From the NCBI RefSeq assembly GCF_900141905.1, contig NZ_FQZF01000019.1, positions 45,263 to 109,262 of the forward strand: DNA of 64,000 nucleotides, written 5' to 3'. The notes below the pieces were generated by a model. The model made no database searches. It worked only from the letters and a program-made list of their open reading frames with translations, and was not told where the DNA came from. Made by a program: the position numbers and the translations under genes. Origin of the DNA: Muricoccus roseus. Lineage in GTDB: Bacteria > Pseudomonadota > Alphaproteobacteria > Acetobacterales > Acetobacteraceae. Below, one piece after another: positions 1-8,500 of this stretch (within the stretch, counting starts at the first letter, position 1; the number at the start of each line of letters is the position of its first letter).

Positions 1-870
1 CGGCACCCCATGGGCCATGCCGGGGATGCGATGCACCGCCACCCGCACGCCGCCATCCGCCCCGCGCCAGACCTGCTGCGCATGCCCGGCCGCCCCGACC
101 GTCTCCTCGGGCGCCGCATTTGCAAGCCCATGCAGGCTGAGCCACTGCTTCGCGATTTCCTCGGCATTGCCGGGATGCACGGTCGTATCCGCATCCCCCT
201 GCCACACCGCGACGCGCGGCCAGGGGCCACGATGCCCGCTCGCCGCCCGCACCGCCTCGCCCCGCGTGGAGGCCGGTAGCGCGGCCGGTCGGCCCATCGC
301 GGAAAACGCCTCCGCCACGCTGCGCGCCGCGCCATGCGGCAGCCCGGCCAGCACCGCCCCGCCCGCGAAAAGCTCGGGATAGGTGGCCAGCATCACCGAG
401 GTCATGGCGCCCCCGGCCGAAAGCCCGCTGATGAAAACCCGCGCCGGATCCAGCCCGTCCCGCTCCACCATGTGCCCGATCATCTGCCGGATCGAGAGCG
501 CCTCGCCCATGTCGCGCGCCGTGTCGCCCGGCTCGAACCAGTTGAAGCAGAGATGCCCGTTATTGCCCCGCTGCTGCTCCGGCATCAGCAGCGCGAAGCC
601 GGCGCGGTCCGCCATGTCCGACCATCCGCAGCCCCGGTCGTAGCCGCCCGCGGCCTGGGTGCAGCCATGCAGCGCCACCACCAGCGGCGCGCCCCGCCGC
701 AGCCCTGCCGGCCGGTAGGCGAGCATCCGCAGCGCCCCGGGGTTGGAGCCGAAATCCGTCACCTCCACCAGCCGCCCGTCGCCGGACGGCGCACCGGCCG
801 CCTGCCCGGCTGCGTGCCGGCGAAGACGCTGCAGGCGGACGAGTGCCGCGAGGCCAAGCTTGGAATCCAT
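1..870 (-). CDS. PHB depolymerase family esterase (partial, 3' end outside window)
   Basis: Reading the minus strand from an ATG at 870 gives 290 codons without a stop before the window edge, so the C-terminus is missing. The protein has the alpha/beta-hydrolase layout of the esterase/PHB-depolymerase family: an oxyanion segment VVALHGCTQ near residue 65, the nucleophile box GLSAGG with Ser151, an acidic residue in WQGDAD near residue 226, and a His in GMAHGVP near 287. It lacks an obvious signal peptide, so an intracellular polyhydroxyalkanoate or ester hydrolase is likely. The substrate cannot be told from sequence. It diverges from the methyltransferase gene at 1100, and a TGC-rich dyad lies 58 bp upstream of its start. 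Confidence 0.85.
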   Translation of the reverse strand, partial: MDSKLGLAALVRLQRLRRHAAGQAAGAPSGDGRLVEVTDFGSNPGALRMLAYRPAGLRRGAPLVVALHGCTQAAGGYDRGCGWSDMADRAGFALLMPEQQRGNNGHLCFNWFEPGDTARDMGEALSIRQMIGHMVERDGLDPARVFISGLSAGGAMTSVMLATYPELFAGGAVLAGLPHGAARSVAEAFSAMGRPAALPASTRGEAVRAASGHRGPWPRVAVWQGDADTTVHPGNAEEIAKQWLSLHGLANAAPEETVGAAGHAQQVWRGADGGVRVAVHRIPGMAHGVP

Positions 871-927
871 GGGAAGCCCTTTCCTGCGCCGGGCCGCGGC
901 CGAGCCCGGCCAGGCGCCTGGGCGTCA

Positions 928-942
928 TGCTGCATTGCAACA
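928..942. promoter_or_regulatory. TGC-rich dyad upstream of the esterase (possible PhaR-type site)
   Basis: The sequence TGCTGCATTGCAACA is a near-perfect inverted repeat (7-bp arms around one base, one mismatch). It sits between the divergent esterase and methyltransferase genes, 58 bp from the esterase start. TGC-rich dyads are known for PhaR, the regulator of polyhydroxybutyrate granule genes in alphaproteobacteria. Assigning this site to PhaR is an inference from its similarity and from the PHB-depolymerase-like gene beside it. Confidence 0.35.
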
Positions 943-1099
943 TGGGGTGCCGGCCGCCTGAAGGTAAGGCGCGGCAAGGTCGCGGATGCGTGTGCCGTCC
1001 TGTCCTTTCACACCCGCCCATGCCACTCCCCGGCGCCGGAATGGCTCCACCCCCAAAGCACCTCTTGCCCCGGCCCGCGCCAGGCGGCATGCCCCCCCG

Positions 1100-1921
1100 A
1101 TGACCGGCAGAGACGGCGGCGCAGCCCTCACCCCCCCGCCCGGCGAGAGCCCCATCGTGGTCCTCGTCCGCCCGCAGATGGCGCAGAACATCGGCACCGT
1201 CGCCCGCGCCATGGCCAATGGCGGCCTGTTCCACCTGCGCATCGTCGCGCCCCGCGACGGCTGGCCGCAGGAAGTGGCCTACCGCGCGGCCTCGGGCGCC
1301 GACCGCATCCTGGACGCCGCCACCATCCACGAGACGGTGGACGACGCCCTGGCCGACTGCCACCGCGTCTTCGCCACCTGCCCGCGCCCGCGCCACGTCA
1401 TCATCCCCGTCCGCACCGCCCGCGCCGCGGCGGAGGACCTGCGCGAAATCAACAGCCGCGGCCTCCGCGCCGCCATCCTCTTCGGCCCCGAACGCGCCGG
1501 GCTGGACAACGAGGACATGGCGCGCGCCGACACCCTCGTCCGCTACCCCCTCAACCCCGCCCATATGAGCCTGAACCTCGCCCAGGCCGTGATGATCCTG
1601 GCCTATGAGTGGTGGATGGCCGAGGAATCCACGCCCCCCCGCGCCTTCATGACCAACGAAACCCGCGTCGCCACCAAAGGCGAACTGGAGGGCTTCCTCG
1701 GCCGGCTGGTGAAGGAACTCGACGCCTGCGGCTTCCTGGACAACCTGCCCAAGCGCCCGGGCATGGTCCGCAACCTCCGCCACCTCTTCGAACGGGGCGA
1801 GGTGACGGAACAGGAACTGCGCACCCTGCACGGCGTGGTCACCGAACTCTCCCGCGGCCGGATCGCGCGCGGCGGCCCGGCGGTGCCGGAACCGACGGTG
1901 GACCCGCAGATCGACGGCTGA
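1100..1921 (+). CDS. trmJ: tRNA (cytidine/uridine-32-2'-O)-methyltransferase, TrmJ-like
   Basis: This 273-residue protein belongs to the SPOUT/TrmH superfamily. It shows motif 1 (RPQMAQNIGTVARAMAN), motif 2 (ILFGPERAGLDNED) and motif 3 (NPAHMSLNLAQAVMILAYEW) that build the trefoil-knot AdoMet site. The arrangement and the C-terminal helical extension match TrmJ, which 2'-O-methylates residue 32 of the anticodon loop of several tRNAs. I chose the ATG at 1100 because the upstream in-frame extension to 986 is compositionally unlike the rest. A related rRNA or tRNA 2'-O-methyltransferase is the main alternative. The stop is followed after 26 bp by the first copy of the structured repeat. Confidence 0.85.
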   Translation: MTGRDGGAALTPPPGESPIVVLVRPQMAQNIGTVARAMANGGLFHLRIVAPRDGWPQEVAYRAASGADRILDAATIHETVDDALADCHRVFATCPRPRHVIIPVRTARAAAEDLREINSRGLRAAILFGPERAGLDNEDMARADTLVRYPLNPAHMSLNLAQAVMILAYEWWMAEESTPPRAFMTNETRVATKGELEGFLGRLVKELDACGFLDNLPKRPGMVRNLRHLFERGEVTEQELRTLHGVVTELSRGRIARGGPAVPEPTVDPQIDG

Positions 1922-1947
1922 GGCCACGCGGCTCCAGGGTCTTGCCC

Positions 1948-2186
1948 GGAGGGCTCCGCCCTCCACTCGCCAAGGGCCTGAGGCCCTTGGAACCCCGTCT
2001 GACTGCCGTGGATACCCCGGATCGAAGGGGTCTCGGGTTGAAGGGTGCTGATTCTGCCGTTGAAGTCGCCTGAGGTCCAAGACCTCAGGCGCACTGTCAG
2101 CCCCGTGATTCCAAACTTGAAGAAAAAGAAGAAGGTGAGGGGTCCGGGGAGAGGAAGAATTCCTTCTTTCTCTCCCCGGGACAGAC
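1948..2186 (+). repeat. Structured intergenic repeat, copy A (four hairpins)
   Basis: This 239-bp stretch is repeated with roughly 85-90% identity (hand alignment), in the opposite orientation, at 54601-54836. Four hairpins are visible: H1 at 1948-1964 (GGAGGGC arms, loop TCC); H2 at 1970-1990 (CCAAGGGCC arms, loop TGA); H3 at 2067-2091 (11-bp arms, loop CAA); H4 at 2146-2177 (14-bp stem with one G-T pair, loop TTCC). The copy fills the gap between the convergent trmJ and histidine kinase genes. It could serve as a bidirectional terminator, encode a structured RNA, or be a non-autonomous palindromic element. No transposase or target duplication is evident. Confidence 0.85.
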
Positions 2187-2194
2187 CGGCATCC

Positions 2195-4162
2195 CTAGCC
2201 CAGGATCTGCCCGAGCCGGCTGGCCAGAGCGTCCATCGGGAAGGGCTTGGTCATCACATGCATGCCGGGCTCGAGCTGTCCCTCGCCCATGACCGCGGTT
2301 TCGGCATAGCCGGTGATGAAGAGCACCTTGAGGGTCGGGCGGAGCTGGCGGGCGGCATCGGCGAGCTGGCGGCCGTTCATGCCGCCGGGCAGGCCGACAT
2401 CGGTGATCAGCAGGTCGATCGGCATGTCGGACTCGAGGATCTTCAGGCCGGAGGGGCCGTCCGGCGCCTCGATGACAGCGAAGCCCCGTTCCTGCAGCAC
2501 CTCAGCGACGAGCATGCGGATGGTGGCTTCGTCGTCGACCACCAGGACGGTTTCGCCGGCGCGGGCCCGGGAAGCGGCACCGGGCATGGGCTCGGACGCC
2601 TCTGCCTCGGCGGTGCCGCTGTGGCGGGGCAGGTCGATCTTCACCCGCGTGCCGGCGCCATGGGCGGACTGGATACGGACATGGCCGCCGGACTGGCGCG
2701 CGAAGCCATAGACCATGGACAGGCCGAGGCCGGTGCCCTGGCCCAGGGGCTTGGTGGTGAAGAAGGGGTCGAAGGCGCGCTCCTGCACCTCGGGCGGCAT
2801 GCCGGTGCCGGTATCGGCGATGGCGACGGTGACGTAGCCGCCGGGGGGGATGTCGCGGTCCTGCGCGGCCTGGCCGGTGAATTCGGCATTGGCGGTTTCG
2901 ATGACGATCTGGCCGCCATCGGGCATCGCGTCGCGCGCGTTGATGCAGAGGTTGAGGATGGCGCTTTCGAGCTGGTTCGGGTCGCAGAGGACGGGCCAGA
3001 GATCCGGGGCGAGGCGCGTCTCGATCCGGATGGCCGGGCCGACGGTGCGGCGGAGGAGGTCCTCCATGCCGGCGACCAGGCGGTTGGCGTCGGTGGGCTT
3101 GGGGTCGAGGGTCTGGCGGCGGGCGAAGGCGAGCAGGCGGTGCGTGAGGGCGGCAGCGCGGCTGGCGGCGCCCTGGGCGGCGGTGAGGTAGCGCTCGAGA
3201 TCGGTGAGGCGGCCCTGGGCGACGCGGGTCCTCAGCAGCTCGAGGCTGCCGATCATGCCGGTGAGGAGGTTGTTGAAGTCATGGGCAAGGCCGCCGGTGA
3301 GGTGGCCGAGCGCCTCCATCTTCTGCGCCTGGAAGAGCTGCTGGCGGGATTCGTCGAGGCGGATCTGCGCCTCGCGCCGTTCGGAGAGGTCGCGGGTGAT
3401 CTTCGCGAAGCCAATCAGCGTCCCGGATTCGTCGCGGATGGCGTCGATGACGACGCCGGCCCAGAAGCGGCTGCCGTCCTTGCGGAGGCGCCAGCCCTCG
3501 GCCTCGAAGCGGCCCTCGCGCTCGGCCGTTTCCAGCGCGCGCCAGGGGAGGCGGGTGGCGATGTCCTCGGGCGTATAGAAGCGGGAGAAGTGCTGGCCGG
3601 TGATCTCCGTGGCGGCGTAGCCCTTGATGCGCTCGGCGCCCGCGTTCCAGTTGGTGACGAGGCCCTCGGGGCTGAGCATGTAGATGGCGTAGTCCACCAC
3701 TCCCTGCACGAGCAGGCGGAAGCCGCGTTCGCTTTCCAGCGCGGCGAGCTGCATGAGGCGCTGCTCGGTCATGTCGCGGGTGATCTTGGCGAAGCCGACG
3801 AGCTGGCCGTTGCGGCGGACGGGGTCGATCACGACCATGGCCCAGAAGCGCGTGCCGTCCTTGCGGAGGCGCCAGGCTTCGGCGGTGAAGCGGCCGGTCT
3901 CGGCCGCGATGCGCAGGGCCTGCTCGGGGATCCGGGCGGCGCGGTCCTCCTCGGTGTAGAAGCGGGAGAAGTGCTGGCCGATGATTTCCTCGGCGTCGTA
4001 GCCCTTGATCCGCTGCGCGCCGGGATTCCAGCTGGCGACGTAGCCCTCGGGGTCCAGCATGTAGATCGCATAGTCCACCACGGCCTGGACGAGCATCTCG
4101 TAGGTGCCGGCCGTGGGAGCCGCGATTCTCGCGCCTGGGATAGCCTGGGGGGCGGTCATCAC
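2195..4162 (-). CDS. Hybrid sensor histidine kinase with two PAS domains and a receiver
   Basis: The 655-residue protein contains PAS domains at about 20-135 and 148-262, a dimerisation/phosphoacceptor helix with [11 protein letters not shown] (His294), a HATPase_c domain with N-box [10 protein letters not shown] (Asn408), G1 box DTGTGM (Asp450), F box FDPFFTTK and G2 box GTGLGL, then a receiver domain (about 535-655) with acidic pair Asp543/Asp544, phosphoacceptor Asp588 and Lys639. There are no membrane segments, so it is a cytoplasmic sensor. The two PAS domains are near copies of each other (HFSRFYT, WRLRKDG and GFAKITRD recur), pointing to internal duplication. There is no adjacent response-regulator gene. 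The ligand or cofactor is unknown. Confidence 0.93.
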   Translation of the reverse strand: MMTAPQAIPGARIAAPTAGTYEMLVQAVVDYAIYMLDPEGYVASWNPGAQRIKGYDAEEIIGQHFSRFYTEEDRAARIPEQALRIAAETGRFTAEAWRLRKDGTRFWAMVVIDPVRRNGQLVGFAKITRDMTEQRLMQLAALESERGFRLLVQGVVDYAIYMLSPEGLVTNWNAGAERIKGYAATEITGQHFSRFYTPEDIATRLPWRALETAEREGRFEAEGWRLRKDGSRFWAGVVIDAIRDESGTLIGFAKITRDLSERREAQIRLDESRQQLFQAQKMEALGHLTGGLAHDFNNLLTGMIGSLELLRTRVAQGRLTDLERYLTAAQGAASRAAALTHRLLAFARRQTLDPKPTDANRLVAGMEDLLRRTVGPAIRIETRLAPDLWPVLCDPNQLESAILNLCINARDAMPDGGQIVIETANAEFTGQAAQDRDIPPGGYVTVAIADTGTGMPPEVQERAFDPFFTTKPLGQGTGLGLSMVYGFARQSGGHVRIQSAHGAGTRVKIDLPRHSGTAEAEASEPMPGAASRARAGETVLVVDDEATIRMLVAEVLQERGFAVIEAPDGPSGLKILESDMPIDLLITDVGLPGGMNGRQLADAARQLRPTLKVLFITGYAETAVMGEGQLEPGMHVMTKPFPMDALASRLGQILG

Positions 4163-4379
4163 CTTAAGGCATGGTCCGGTCGCATGCGTTCACTTCGGAT
4201 GCTCGGGCTGGTCATGGGGTCGAGGTCGCGGGGCCTGCGGGCATGACCGGTCCCGCGGGCTGCAACCTGCGGGAGTTGTCTCAGCATCCTTCCCGGCGCG
4301 CCTCAAGCGTGAGGCTCTTCACAAACACATGTGAATCCCCATGAAAGGGGATTCGCTGGGCGGAAGCCTGGGGTGGGGC

Positions 4380-4772
4380 TCAATTGGAGCGGGCGAGCTC
4401 GTCCAGGATGGGGCAGTCCGGGCGGGAGTCGCCGTGGCAATGGGCGGCGAGGTGGCGGAGGGTGGCGGCCATGGCGGAGAGGTCGCGGGCCTTGGCCTCC
4501 AGCGCCTCCACATGGGCGAGCGCCAGGCGCTTCACCTCGGCGCTGGCGCGGTGGCGGTCACCCCACAGGGCGAGCAGGCTGGCGATCTCGTGCAGCGAGA
4601 AGCCGAGGTCGCGGGCGCGGCGGATGAAGCGCAGGGCGTGGATCTCGGCTTCCCCGTAGTCGCGGTAGTTCGCCTCGCTCCGGCTGGCCGGGGGGAGGAG
4701 GCCGATCGCCTCGTAGTGGCGGATCATCTTCGCCGTGACGCCGGAGGCGCGGGCGGCTTCGCCGATCTTCAT
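4380..4772 (-). CDS. cueR: CueR-type MerR family copper-responsive regulator
   Basis: This 130-residue protein starts with a MerR winged-helix domain (MKIGEAARASGVTAKMIRHYE), continues with a dimerisation helix, and ends with a metal loop containing CHGDSRPDC, that is two cysteines seven residues apart. The Cys-x7-Cys spacing is the signature of CueR-type sensors of monovalent copper, silver or gold. Its ATG overlaps the copA stop in ATGA, so both are transcribed from the copA promoter and the regulator would control its own synthesis. The matching operator lies upstream of copA at 7294-7308. Confidence 0.92.
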   Translation of the reverse strand: MKIGEAARASGVTAKMIRHYEAIGLLPPASRSEANYRDYGEAEIHALRFIRRARDLGFSLHEIASLLALWGDRHRASAEVKRLALAHVEALEAKARDLSAMAATLRHLAAHCHGDSRPDCPILDELARSN

Positions 4773-7261
4773 GCGCGTGTCTCCGGGGCGGTGATGTCAG
4801 GTGGCGTGAAGCGGCGCAGGCGCAGGGCGTTGCCGACGACGAAGACGCTGGAGAGGCCCATGGCCGCCGCCGCCAGGACGGGGGAGAGGAGGCCGGCGAT
4901 GGCGACGGGGATGAGGACGACGTTGTAGGCGAAGGCCCAGAAGAGGTTCTGGCGGATGTTGCGCAGCGTCGCGCGGCTGAGGGCGATGGCGGTGGGGATG
5001 CCGCGCGGGTCGCCCGACATGAGCACGACATCGGCGCTTTCGATCGCGACATCCGTGCCCGTGCCGATGGCGATTCCGGTATCGGCGGCGGCGAGCGCCG
5101 GGGCGTCGTTGATGCCGTCCCCCACGAAGGCGAGGCGGCCCGCGCCGCGCAGGTGGCGGATGGCGTCCACCTTGCCCTCCGGCAGCACCTCCGCCTCCAC
5201 CCGCTCGATGCCGAGGCGGCGGGCGATGGCGGCGGCGGTGCGGCGGTTGTCGCCGCTGACCATCGCCAGGGTGAGGCCCATGCGGCGGAGCGCCGCGAGG
5301 GCGGGGGCGGTGGTCGGGCGGATGGGGTCGGCGACGGCGAGGATGGCGGCGAGCTTCCCGTCGATGGCGGCGTAGAGCGGGGTGCGGCCGGCATCGGCGA
5401 GGCGGCTGGCCTCGGCGGCGAAGGGCGAGACGTCGAGGCCCAGCGAGGCCATGAAGCGGTCCGCCCCGACCTCGACGCGCTGCCCGCCGACCATCGCGCG
5501 CAGGCCCATGCCGGGGATGGCCTGGGTGTCGGTGGCGGCGGGAATGGGCAGGGCGCGCTCGGCGGCGGCGGCGCGGATGGCCTCGGCGACCGGATGCTCG
5601 CTGGCGGATTCGGCGGCGGCGACCAGGGGGAGGAGGGTGGCCTCCGCGAAGCCCGGGGCGGGGATGAGGTCGGTCAGCGCCGGGCGGCCTTCCGTCAGCG
5701 TGCCGGTCTTGTCCATGGCGATGGTGGTGACGTCGCGCAGCGCCTGCAGGGCGGCGCCGCGGCGGAACAGCACGCCGAGTTCCGCGCCGCGCCCGGTGCC
5801 GACCATGACGGCGACGGGGGTGGCGAGGCCCATGGCGCAGGGGCAGGCGATGATGAGCACCGCCACCGCCGCGACCAGCGCATGGGCGGTGCCGGCCCCG
5901 GCCGCCAGCCAGCCGAGGGCGGTGAGGGCGGCGACGGCCATGACGGCGGGGACGAAGACGCGCGTGACCTTGTCGGCCAGGGCCTGGATGGGGAGCTTGC
6001 CGCCCTGGGCTTCCTCGACCAGCCGGGTGATGCGGGCGAGGACGGTGCCCGCGCCGACGGCGGTGGCCCGCAGGCGCAGGGCGCCGGCGCCGTTCACCGT
6101 GCCGCCGACCACCGCGTCTCCGGGGCCGCGGCGGACGGGGAGGGATTCGCCGGTGACCATCGATTCGTCGATATGGCTTTCGCCCTCCAGCACCTCGGCA
6201 TCGGTGGGGATGCGCTCGCCGGGGCGGATGCGGAGGATGTCCCCTTCGCGGAGCTGGGCCGCCGGGATTTCGGCTTCCGTGCCGTCGCGTTCCACCCGGG
6301 CGGTGGCGGGCTGGAGGTCCAGCAGGCGGCGGATGGCGGCGGAGGCGCGGCCGCGGGAGCGGGCTTCCAGCCAGCGGCCGAGCAGGACGAGTGCGACGAT
6401 CACGGCCGCCGCCTCGAAATAGACGTGGCGCTGGTCCTCCGGGAGGAGGGTGGGGGCGAGGGTGACGATGACGGAGTAGCCCCAGGCGGCGAGGGTGCCG
6501 AGGGCGACGAGGCTGTTCATCTCCGGCCCGCCGCGCAGCAGGGCGGGCCAGCCGATGCGGTGGAAGCGCCAGCCCGGGCCGAAGAGGACGGCCGAGGCGA
6601 GGAGGAGCTGGAGGCCGTTCCAGACGGGGCCACTGACGGCGTGGTGGAGGGCGGGGATGAGGTGGCCGCCCATCTCGATGAGGAAGAGGGGGGCGGCGAG
6701 GGCGAGGGCGATGAGGGTGTCGCGGCGCAGCCCCGCTTCCTCGCCCGCGCCGGGCGGGCCGGCATGGTGGGCGTGCGGGTCGGCATCCCCAGTCGCATGG
6801 GCGGCATGGCCGGCATGGGCGTGGTGATGGGCTTCCGGGCCGGGGGCGGGCTCGTAGCCGGCGCGGCGGATGGCCGCTTCCATGGCGGTCCGGTCCGGCG
6901 TGCCGGGGGCGTGGCGGAGGGTGGCGCGGTGGGTGGCGAGGTTCACCGCCGCCTCCTCCACGCCGGGGAGGGCGGCGAGGGCGCGCTCCACGCGGCCGGC
7001 GCAGGAGGCGCAGGTCATGCCCTCCACGCCGATCTCCGTGGTCTCCAGCGGGGATTCGTAGCCGGCGCGGGCGATGGCGCCGCGCAGGGCGGCGGTGTTC
7101 AGCGCCTCGCCTTCCACCGTCGCGCGATGGGTGGCGAGGTTGACGGCGACGCCGGTGACGCCGGGCTGGGCGGCGAGGGCACGCTCCACCCGCCCGGCGC
7201 AGGAGGCGCAGGTCATGCCTTCGACGGGGAGGGTGAGGCGGGTGGCGGTGGCGACGGGCAT
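4769..7261 (-). CDS. copA: Copper-exporting P1B-type ATPase
   Basis: The 830-residue protein has two N-terminal heavy-metal-associated domains, each with GMTCASC (cysteines 18/21 and 83/86), a His-rich linker at about 143-166, and the P1B core: TGES near 369, the membrane metal site CPC (472-474), the phosphorylation motif DKTGT (Asp516), SEHP near 553 and GDGINDAPAL in the hinge. CPC together with the paired CxxC domains marks a Cu(I) exporter in the inner membrane. The two metal-binding domains are almost identical, which indicates duplication. The start at 7261 is preceded by an AAAGGA ribosome site. cueR follows in the same transcript. Confidence 0.95.
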   Translation of the reverse strand: MPVATATRLTLPVEGMTCASCAGRVERALAAQPGVTGVAVNLATHRATVEGEALNTAALRGAIARAGYESPLETTEIGVEGMTCASCAGRVERALAALPGVEEAAVNLATHRATLRHAPGTPDRTAMEAAIRRAGYEPAPGPEAHHHAHAGHAAHATGDADPHAHHAGPPGAGEEAGLRRDTLIALALAAPLFLIEMGGHLIPALHHAVSGPVWNGLQLLLASAVLFGPGWRFHRIGWPALLRGGPEMNSLVALGTLAAWGYSVIVTLAPTLLPEDQRHVYFEAAAVIVALVLLGRWLEARSRGRASAAIRRLLDLQPATARVERDGTEAEIPAAQLREGDILRIRPGERIPTDAEVLEGESHIDESMVTGESLPVRRGPGDAVVGGTVNGAGALRLRATAVGAGTVLARITRLVEEAQGGKLPIQALADKVTRVFVPAVMAVAALTALGWLAAGAGTAHALVAAVAVLIIACPCAMGLATPVAVMVGTGRGAELGVLFRRGAALQALRDVTTIAMDKTGTLTEGRPALTDLIPAPGFAEATLLPLVAAAESASEHPVAEAIRAAAAERALPIPAATDTQAIPGMGLRAMVGGQRVEVGADRFMASLGLDVSPFAAEASRLADAGRTPLYAAIDGKLAAILAVADPIRPTTAPALAALRRMGLTLAMVSGDNRRTAAAIARRLGIERVEAEVLPEGKVDAIRHLRGAGRLAFVGDGINDAPALAAADTGIAIGTGTDVAIESADVVLMSGDPRGIPTAIALSRATLRNIRQNLFWAFAYNVVLIPVAIAGLLSPVLAAAAMGLSSVFVVGNALRLRRFTPPDITAPETRA

Positions 7262-7283
7262 CGGCGGTGATCCTTTGCCCGCT

Positions 7284-7314
7284 CAGATGGGGGTTCCCAT
7301 CATGGGAAGGTCAA
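7284..7314 (-). promoter_or_regulatory. CueR-type operator and promoter of copA-cueR
   Basis: On the minus strand a -35 box TTGACC (7309-7314) directly abuts the perfect 15-bp dyad TTCCCATGATGGGAA (7294-7308). A weak -10 (CATCTG, 7284-7289) follows at a 19-bp spacing. An over-long spacer occupied by a dyad is the hallmark of MerR-family activated promoters, and the dyad matches CueR operators known from other proteobacteria. It lies 33 bp upstream of the copA start in the region shared with the divergent oxidase gene. Confidence 0.8.
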
Positions 7315-7377
7315 GGGGAGGGGCGCCCGCGCGAAAGCCCGGTTCCGGCGCGGCGCGTTCCGCCCTAATCCGGGGGC

Positions 7378-8469
7378 ATGTCCGCATCCACCGGCTTCGA
7401 CCCCATTCCGGACGGCATCGTCTGCGTGCCGGATTACGAGCAGCCCGCGCGGGAGCGCATGGGGGAGAATGCCTGGGCCTATGTAGGGGGCGGGGCGGGG
7501 GATGAGCTGACCCTGCGGGAGAACCGGGCGGGGTTCGAGCGGCTGCGGCTGGCCTCGCGGGTGCTGGTGCCGATGCGCGGCGCCCATACCCGGCTGCGGC
7601 TGCTGGGGCAGGACTTCGAGCACCCCGTGCTGGTGGCGCCGAGCGCCTGGCACCGGCTGCTGCATCGGGACGGCGAGGTGGCGACCACGCTGGGCGCCTC
7701 CGCGACGCGCAGCGGGATGGTGGTGAGCGCGCAGGCGAGCCTGCCGCTGGAGGCCATCGCGGCGCAGGCCCGGCAGGCGCCGTGGTTCCAGCTCTATGTG
7801 CAGCCGGACCGGGACTTCACCCTGGGGCTGGCGAGGCGGGCGGAGGCGGCGGGCTATGGGGCGCTGGTGGTGACGGTGGATGCGCCGGTGAGCCTGCGGA
7901 ACCGGGAGCAGCGGCTGGGGTTCCGGCTGCCGCCGGGGATCGATTCCGTGAACCTGCGCGGGGCGGCCGCGCCGCCCCCCGCGACGGGGGAAAGCGAGAT
8001 CTTCGGGGCGGTGGAGCATGCGGCGGGCTGGGAGGACATCGTGGCGCTCAAGGCGGCGGCGCGGCTGCCGGTGCTGCTGAAGGGGATCATGACCCCCGCC
8101 GATGCCGATCGGGCGGTGGGGGCGGGGGTGGATGGCATCATCGTCTCCAACCATGGGGGGCGGGTGCTGGACACGATGCCGGCCACGATCGACGCCCTGC
8201 CCGGCATCGCGCAGGCGGTGGGTGGGCGGGTGCCCGTGCTGATGGATGGCGGGATCCGGCGCGGGACGGATGTGCTGAAGGCGCTGGCGCTGGGGGCGCA
8301 GGCGGTGCTGGTGGGCCGGCCGGTGCTGCATGGGCTCGCCGTGGCGGGCGCCATGGGGGTCGCGCATGTGCTGAAGCTGCTGCGCACGGAGCTGGAGGTG
8401 GCGATGGTGCAGACGGGCTGCCCGACGCTGGACGCCATCGGGCCGGGGGTGATCTGGCGCGGGCCGTGA
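7378..8469 (+). CDS. FMN-dependent alpha-hydroxy-acid oxidase/dehydrogenase
   Basis: The 363-residue protein is a TIM-barrel flavoprotein of the glycolate oxidase/lactate dehydrogenase (LldD) family. Visible family motifs are the FMN/substrate segment WFQLYVQPDR, the phosphate-binding LKGIMTPADA, the active-site SNHGGRVLDTMPATIDALP with the catalytic His, and DGGIRRGTDVLKALALGA. It would oxidise a 2-hydroxyacid such as lactate or glycolate to the 2-oxoacid, using oxygen or a respiratory acceptor. The family does not reveal which substrate. It is transcribed away from copA, and I see no direct functional link to copper. Confidence 0.88.
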   Translation: MSASTGFDPIPDGIVCVPDYEQPARERMGENAWAYVGGGAGDELTLRENRAGFERLRLASRVLVPMRGAHTRLRLLGQDFEHPVLVAPSAWHRLLHRDGEVATTLGASATRSGMVVSAQASLPLEAIAAQARQAPWFQLYVQPDRDFTLGLARRAEAAGYGALVVTVDAPVSLRNREQRLGFRLPPGIDSVNLRGAAAPPPATGESEIFGAVEHAAGWEDIVALKAAARLPVLLKGIMTPADADRAVGAGVDGIIVSNHGGRVLDTMPATIDALPGIAQAVGGRVPVLMDGGIRRGTDVLKALALGAQAVLVGRPVLHGLAVAGAMGVAHVLKLLRTELEVAMVQTGCPTLDAIGPGVIWRGP

Positions 8470-8500
8470 GGGCTGGGCCGGGACCGCGCGTTCCGCCGGA

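Noticed and set aside
5153..7270. Long plus-strand frame antisense to copA
   Set aside because: It is Gly/Asp/Ala-rich low-complexity sequence without motifs, whereas the minus strand encodes a complete P1B ATPase.
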